A stretch of DNA of 64,000 nucleotides. Origin: Polyangiaceae bacterium. GTDB taxonomy: Bacteria > Myxococcota_A > Polyangia > Polyangiales > Polyangiaceae. The stretch covers positions 248,001 to 312,000 of the forward strand of contig JADJYE010000030.1 of assembly GCA_016719945.1 (NCBI GenBank). The letters are read 5' to 3'. The notes under the pieces were generated by a model. That model searched no databases, was not told the origin of the DNA, and saw nothing but the letters and a program-made list of their open reading frames with translations. Shown here one piece after another: positions 59,575 through 64,000 of the stretch. A program made the translations under genes and the position numbers. How positions within the stretch are numbered: position 1 is the first letter of the stretch; each line of letters opens with the position of its first letter.

Positions 59575-60555
59575 CTAGAACTTCCCGCGAAGCCACAGGG
59601 TCCCGGGGCCGAGCTCGAGCCTCGCCTCGGCGGCGGGGCTGGGCTCACCCTCGGGCTTCGAGCCCCGATTGAGCGGGTCGACGATGAAGAGCACCACCGT
59701 CGTGGCCGCGCCTGCCGCCGCGACGCCGATCATGATGTCGGTGACGAGCGCGAGGGTCTCCACCTTGTCTTGCGCGCTCGTGATGCCCGCGCCGTTGCCG
59801 GGGAACGTGGCCAGCTGCTCGTCGAGATCGCCGCGCGCGCTGACCGCAAGACCGCCCGTGATCCCCGCTACGACGGCGGCTGCGCCCGTGCCAGCGAGCG
59901 CGATCCACGCGGGGATGTTGGTCTTCGGCTCGGGGGGCGGAGGAGGCGGAGGGGGCGGGGGAGGCGGAGTACGGTCGTCGCCGAGCTTCACGAGCTCGAG
60001 CGTCACGCTCGGCTCCTCGAGGGCCGTGACCTCGATCACCCGCGACACCGGGATGTAGCCCTTCGCGCTGGCGGCGAGCTTGTGGCGACCGGCGTTGACG
60101 ATCACCGGCGAGGCGAGCGGCGTCTCCCCGACCGGGAGATCGTCGACCAGGATCTCCGCGCCCTCCACGTTGGTCTCGATCGTGACGCGCCCGACCTTCT
60201 TCTTGAGCGCCTCGATCGACTCTTCGACCTTCTTCTTGCGAGCCTTGTCGATCGACTTCCCGCCCTCGGCGAGGTAGCGCTCGAACGCGGAGAGCGCGCT
60301 CGCGTAGTCGTTGAGCTCTTGGGAGGTCTGCCCGAGGTTGAAGAGCACCCGGTGGTGGGGGTCGAGCTCATACGCGCGCTTGAACTCGACCAGCGCCGCG
60401 GCGTAGTCGCGGTTCTTGTAGAACTCGACGCCGGCTCCGAAATGCTCGCCCGCCTTGGCGCTGTTGTCCGCGGGCGCAGCCTTGTCGTCAGCGCGCGCCG
60501 GGGAGGCCGCGCTCGCGAGGCCGAGGATCAGGGCGATTGGGAGGGCGTGGCGCAT
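59575..60555 (-). CDS. TPR/PEGA-domain exported protein
   Basis: 326 residues from ATG 60555; GTG 60561 is in frame. Signal peptide to about SPARA, then TPR repeats (GVEFYKNRDYAAALVEFKRA, VLFNLGQTSQELNDYASALS), a PEGA domain (VTIETNVEGAEILVDDLPVG), a run of 12 prolines, and two hydrophobic segments. It follows a PEGA-bearing Ser/Thr kinase by 12 bp and resembles the protein at 369-1334. Likely an envelope partner of the kinase. Confidence 0.82.
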   Translation of the reverse strand: MRHALPIALILGLASAASPARADDKAAPADNSAKAGEHFGAGVEFYKNRDYAAALVEFKRAYELDPHHRVLFNLGQTSQELNDYASALSAFERYLAEGGKSIDKARKKKVEESIEALKKKVGRVTIETNVEGAEILVDDLPVGETPLASPVIVNAGRHKLAASAKGYIPVSRVIEVTALEEPSVTLELVKLGDDRTPPPPPPPPPPPPEPKTNIPAWIALAGTGAAAVVAGITGGLAVSARGDLDEQLATFPGNGAGITSAQDKVETLALVTDIMIGVAAAGAATTVVLFIVDPLNRGSKPEGEPSPAAEARLELGPGTLWLRGKF

Positions 60556-60567
60556 CGACACGTCGCG

Positions 60568-62259
60568 CTACTTCTTCTTCTTGTAGGGGTTGTCCTCGTC
60601 GATCTCGCGAGGCTGCTTGGTGCCTGTGCTCACCGTGGTCGGCAGGCGACCGGTCGGGCGGACCGAAGGCTCGATGGGCGCAGCCGACGCCGAGGTCGAC
60701 GTCGCCGCGGAGGGCTCAGGCGCGGGCTCGAGCGAGATGGTGAGGTCGACGTCCTTGTCGTAGCTGAGCATCGACGTCTTTTTGGCGAGGCCCGGCCCCT
60801 CGACCTCGAGGGTGTGCATGCTGCCGTCCCGCGGGACCTGCGCGATGAACGGGCTCTCGGGCAGCGGGAAGCCGTCGAGCTTGGCCACGGCACCAGGCGG
60901 GCCGAAGGTGATGGACATCCGTAGCTTCGACGTGTCCGGGGTGCTGGCGGTGGCCTCGGCCGGCGCGGCAGGCGCGGCCTGCTCGGCCGGGCGCTTCAGC
61001 ACGACGATCACGACGATGCCGGCGAGCGACGCGATCGCGACGGCCGTCAGGGCGATCAGGATCGTCCGTCCGCGGGCGGCGTCCCCCGCGCCACGCGGCG
61101 GGATGTTCGCGGCCACGAGCGTCCCGTGAGACGCCGATAGGCCCGCGCTGGTGTCGCTCGGCGGCGCCGACGGCGGCCCGCCCAGGCGGCGCCCCGTGGC
61201 GGGCTCGATCGTCGTGACGGGAGGCGGCTCGGCGGAGGCTTGCAGCGCGTCGAGCGACGGCAGCGGCAGGGTCGTCGACGTCTCGCGGTGCAGGCGCTTC
61301 ATCTGCTCGTCGATGACCGCCCGGATGCGCTCCCGCTCCTCGACGAACAGGCTCGAGATGAGCTCTCCGACCTCGCGCCTCCCGACCCGGCGGCTGAACC
61401 GATCCAAGAAGGACTCGAGCGCGTCCTGGAACTGCCGCGCCGAGGCGAAGCGGTCGGCGGGGTCGTGCGCCATCGCGCGGTCGCAGATGTCGGCGAGCTC
61501 GAGATCGGCGTCGGGGACGACGTCGCGGATCCGCGGCTCGGTGCCGGAGAGCCGCTTCGCGAGCAGCGCGGTCTGGCTCTCGCCGTGCGCGAAGCGCCGC
61601 GCAGCGATCGCCTCCCACAACATCACGCCGACGCTGAAGAGATCGGCGCGAGCATCGACCGGATCGCCCGCGGCCTGCTCCGGCGCGACGTACGCGAGCT
61701 TGCCCTTGAACACCCCGCTCTGCGTCGTGCTCGCGGCGCCCGCGGCCTTCGCGATGCCGAAGTCGACCAGCTTCACCTGCCCGTCGTAGGTGACGAACGC
61801 GTTCTGGGGGCTCACGTCGCGGTGCACCACGTGCAGCGGGGTGCCGTCGAAGTCCTTCAGCGTGTGCGCGTAGTCGAGGCCGGCGAGCATGTCGGCGAGG
61901 ATCCGCACGTGGACGTCGAGGGGCATGCGCGCGCGCGAGGCCTTGCGCAGCAGCGCGTGGAGCGGCTGCCCGTCGAGGTAGTCCATCGCCAGGAAGTGGT
62001 GCTGGCCGGCTACGCCGACCTCGTACGTGTGCACCACGTTGGCGTGATTCAGCCGCGCCGCGAGCCGCGCCTCGTTGAGGAACATCGACAGGAAGTCGGC
62101 GTCCGACGACAGCTCGTCTCGCAGCACCTTGATGACCAGCAGCTTGTTGACCCCCATCGGGCCCGGGACGACCGACAGGAACACCGTCGCCATGCCGCCT
62201 TGGCCGAGCTTCGCGATGATCCTGTATTTCCCGAGGCTGCCTTCCATGGTCGCGCTCAC
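60568..62259 (-). CDS. Transmembrane Ser/Thr protein kinase with PEGA-like sensor
   Basis: 563 residues from GTG 62259, overlapping the upstream stop (GTGA); ATG 62247 is the alternative. Kinase motifs: KLGQGGMATVFLSV, VIKVLRDEL, VHRDVSPQNAFVT (the HRDVSPQN form common in myxobacteria), DFGIAKA, APEQAAG. A transmembrane helix (ILIALTAVAIASLAGIVVIV, about 405-425) separates it from an extracytoplasmic PEGA-like domain (RMSITFGPPGAVAKLDGFPL). Operon order is lipoprotein, kinase, TPR/PEGA protein, suggesting an envelope-sensing module. Confidence 0.93.
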   Translation of the reverse strand: MSATMEGSLGKYRIIAKLGQGGMATVFLSVVPGPMGVNKLLVIKVLRDELSSDADFLSMFLNEARLAARLNHANVVHTYEVGVAGQHHFLAMDYLDGQPLHALLRKASRARMPLDVHVRILADMLAGLDYAHTLKDFDGTPLHVVHRDVSPQNAFVTYDGQVKLVDFGIAKAAGAASTTQSGVFKGKLAYVAPEQAAGDPVDARADLFSVGVMLWEAIAARRFAHGESQTALLAKRLSGTEPRIRDVVPDADLELADICDRAMAHDPADRFASARQFQDALESFLDRFSRRVGRREVGELISSLFVEERERIRAVIDEQMKRLHRETSTTLPLPSLDALQASAEPPPVTTIEPATGRRLGGPPSAPPSDTSAGLSASHGTLVAANIPPRGAGDAARGRTILIALTAVAIASLAGIVVIVVLKRPAEQAAPAAPAEATASTPDTSKLRMSITFGPPGAVAKLDGFPLPESPFIAQVPRDGSMHTLEVEGPGLAKKTSMLSYDKDVDLTISLEPAPEPSAATSTSASAAPIEPSVRPTGRLPTTVSTGTKQPREIDEDNPYKKKK

Positions 62260-63122
62260 ACGGGGGTCGGCAACACGAGCACGTACGAGATCGTCTCTTC
62301 GAGGACCTGAAAGCTCGACTCGCCGATGTAGACGTCATCGGCGGCTCGCAGCGCCTCGACCACCGTGGGCCCGGTCGGCAGGTTGAAGTAGCCGCCGAAG
62401 CCGTCCGCGTCGGTCTCGGTCGCGCCGGGCGGGATCACCGGCCCTTGGTTGATCAAGTAGAACTCGGTGCTGTCGGCGTCGGCGGTCTCGACCGTGAAGC
62501 GAACACCGCCGACCGCTTCGCCCTGGCAGTCGCCGGACAGCAGGATGGCGGTGCCCCGCGTGGGGTCGGGGACGTCCGAGGCGAGGGCGGCGAGCGCGGC
62601 GTATTCGTTCGGACGCAGCAGCTGAATCTCTTCGACCTTGGGCGGCGCGAGCAAAGGGCGCCCGACGTAGACGCGCGAGTCCATGACGTCCGGGTGTGTG
62701 ATGCGCACGAAGCCGTCGAAGCCCTGCCGGACGGCGACCTCGAGCACGCCGTCGGCGCCGGGGGCGAGCCCCTTCGGGTAGTCGGGGCTCATCACCGTGC
62801 AGCCGATGTCGAGCTTGTCGCAGACATCGATGACCGCGTCGCTGGCCAGCGGCATGTTGTCGGTGGCGAACGCGAGCCGCACCGAGAGGGTCACGAACTG
62901 GCTGGTGTCGGGCTCGGGCTCCTCGACGTTGCCGAGGCAACCCCACACAGGGTCCACGATCTCCTGCTCGACGCAGATCGCGTCCTCGCACAGGGCGTCG
63001 GTGAAGCCGCGCGCCGCGCAGTCGGCACTAGTCTCGCACTGCGCCTCGGCAGGGTCGAGCACGACCGAGCAACCTTGGGCGGCGCCAAGGACGGGCAGGG
63101 CCGCCAACAACCAACGGAACAC
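62256..63122 (-). CDS. Putative lipoprotein of kinase operon
   Basis: 288 residues. MFRWLLAALPVLGAAQGCSV has a lipobox near residue 18. A Cys-rich stretch (CETSADCAARGFTDALCEDA) resembles the EGF-like segment common in myxobacterial lipoproteins. Two beta domains follow (LEVAVRQGFDGFVRITHPDV; TDADGFGGYFNLPTGPTVVE). Its stop overlaps the kinase start, so it is co-translated and may present a signal to the kinase sensor domain. Confidence 0.75.
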   Translation of the reverse strand: MFRWLLAALPVLGAAQGCSVVLDPAEAQCETSADCAARGFTDALCEDAICVEQEIVDPVWGCLGNVEEPEPDTSQFVTLSVRLAFATDNMPLASDAVIDVCDKLDIGCTVMSPDYPKGLAPGADGVLEVAVRQGFDGFVRITHPDVMDSRVYVGRPLLAPPKVEEIQLLRPNEYAALAALASDVPDPTRGTAILLSGDCQGEAVGGVRFTVETADADSTEFYLINQGPVIPPGATETDADGFGGYFNLPTGPTVVEALRAADDVYIGESSFQVLEETISYVLVLPTPV

Positions 63123-63170
63123 AAGGAGAAGGCTAGCCGCGGCCGCGCCCGGATCAAAGAGATCGTCGCG

Positions 63171-63593
63171 TCATCTCGCGCCCCCGCCGAACAGGACTCC
63201 GGCCTCGATCGCGAGCATGAAGGTCGGGTGAGGTGCGTCCGGCCCGCGGAAGGCGGGCAGCCCGCTCCCCGCGAAGCTCGTGTTGCCCTGCCAGATCGGC
63301 CAAGCCAATGAGGGCCTGATGTTCAAGAAGAGGTCGAGGTACGCCGGCGGCGAAGCAGGCGGCGCCCCGTCGAGCATCGGTTCGGGCGGCTGGGCGATCG
63401 TCGCCTTCGGCGGCTCGGCGTGAGCGACCGGCGCCCCGAGCGCGGCGCTTCCGCGCGATCTCGGCCTTGGCCGCGGCGGACGTGTGCAGGGCCTTGCACC
63501 AGGTGCGCAGGCCGCGCTCCTGCGTTGCGCGATCGCGCCACCCGCCAAAAGCTCTACAAAACCCAGGCCATCACGAGCGCCGATGGTTGCCAT
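63171..63593 (-). CDS. Possible exported protein, start uncertain
   Basis: The last 90 residues (LGAPVAHAEPPKATIAQPPE, YLDLFLNIRPSLAWPIWQGN, FMLAIEAGVLFGGGAR) look like a mature exported or outer-membrane protein following a signal-cleavage site AHA. The upstream part of this frame (ATG 63593) is low-complexity Arg/Pro and not convincing as a signal peptide. A frameshift or truncation is likely. No family is recognised. Confidence 0.35.
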   Translation of the reverse strand: MATIGARDGLGFVELLAGGAIAQRRSAACAPGARPCTRPPRPRPRSRGSAALGAPVAHAEPPKATIAQPPEPMLDGAPPASPPAYLDLFLNIRPSLAWPIWQGNTSFAGSGLPAFRGPDAPHPTFMLAIEAGVLFGGGAR

Positions 63594-63682
63594 CGACGGC
63601 ACGGGCCTTCCGCGTCCCGGGAAGGCGTGAAACATTGCCGGCGAGGCGGCGCGCGTCGTGGGGGCGCAGCTCGACGGGATGG

Positions 63683-64000
63683 GATGACTCCGCAGATATC
63701 TCTGACACTGCCCGAAGGTGCGACGGGGACGACCTTGACCTGGTCGCACCGCGGGGCGCGCAGGATCACGACGGTCATCAAGCTCTCGGCCCGACTCGCG
63801 CCCGGCGACCAGGCGAGGCTCGTGCCCTCGAGCGGGTTCGACGTCGAGCGGGGGCTGTTCGGCGCTTGCGCTCCGTACCTGCCGGCTGCGTCGCTCACGC
63901 TCAGCTGCTCCTCGCCGGTGGGGCCCCTGGTCCGCGCCACCCTCGTGCGCGAGGTCCCCGTGCTCGACAAGCGCGCCGAGCGCCCCGCCGCCGGCCCTCC
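63683..64000 (+). CDS. Hypothetical protein, N-terminal part (3' end outside window)
   Basis: Open from ATG 63683 to the window end, about 106 residues: MTPQISLTLPEGATGTTLTW, HRGARRITTVIKLSARLAPG, FDVERGLFGACAPYLPAASL. High GC at third codon positions supports coding. No signal peptide, motif or family is recognised. Confidence 0.45.

Overview
The window is about 64 kb of very GC-rich DNA that reads as a Myxococcota chromosome, most likely a Polyangia-type delta-proteobacterium. The assignment rests on gene style, not on a search. The genes include Ser/Thr kinases with HRDVSPQN-type loops, an FHA-sigma54 activator, PEGA/TPR proteins, TSP3-OmpA proteins, a TonB receptor carrying its own TonB-C domain, and many Cys-rich lipoproteins.

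Layout, left to right. 0-3.2 kb: secreted and PEGA/TPR proteins and a propeller-like lipoprotein. 3.2-6.6 kb: a leftward operon of cytochrome P450, flavin oxidoreductase and a small unknown protein. 6.6-12.5 kb: a TonB receptor plus lipoprotein, divergent from the glutathione-dependent formaldehyde detoxification pair frmA-frmB. 12.5-20.9 kb: a leftward phospho-signalling set of Zn-ribbon/FHA protein, VWA-FHA membrane protein, PP2C phosphatase, and an ABCG-like exporter with three FHA-type domains. 21.2-25.1 kb: the rpmH-rnpA-yidD-yidC-khpB block with rplS added at its end. 25.3-29.4 kb: OmpA protein, Old Yellow Enzyme and a Gre-like factor. 29.4-34.6 kb: a five-gene lipid operon (fatty acyl-AMP ligase, CFA-type methyltransferase, acyl carrier protein, diiron acyl-ACP desaturase, ketosynthase) with a palindromic operator at its promoter. 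34.7-47 kb: envelope proteins, M1 aminopeptidase, PspA, a Ser/Thr kinase coupled to an FHA-sigma54 regulator, an HD protein, and a TetR regulator coupled to a rifampicin-phosphotransferase-like enzyme.

At 47.5 kb lies a selenocysteine tRNA gene with anticodon TCA and a long variable arm. A tyrosine integrase ends 28 bp upstream of it. A 9.57 kb element is bounded by perfect 40-bp direct repeats of the tRNA 5' half (47603-47642 and 57173-57212). The element has only leftward genes: integrase, small proteins, an HExxH protein, a ribbon-helix-helix protein with an operator, an HTH regulator, a DnaB/RepA-like replication ATPase, and next to it an array of ten GTTTCCC/GGGAAAC heptamers that could be an origin. 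No capsid or packaging genes are seen, so it resembles a phage satellite or integrative replicon. A second partial tRNA copy at 59094-59110 suggests a second cargo segment at 57.2-59.1 kb. That segment holds two tandem paralogous small genes, a phage-structural-like remnant and a trypsin-like protease. From 59.2 kb ordinary chromosome resumes with a Zn-ribbon membrane protein and a lipoprotein/Ser-Thr kinase/PEGA-TPR operon.

A caution applies to the whole window. At least eleven genes are split by single-base frameshifts, mostly in short G/C runs, and in both core and accessory genes. This density fits uncorrected assembly indels better than gene decay. I give such genes as one full-length entry marked frameshifted.
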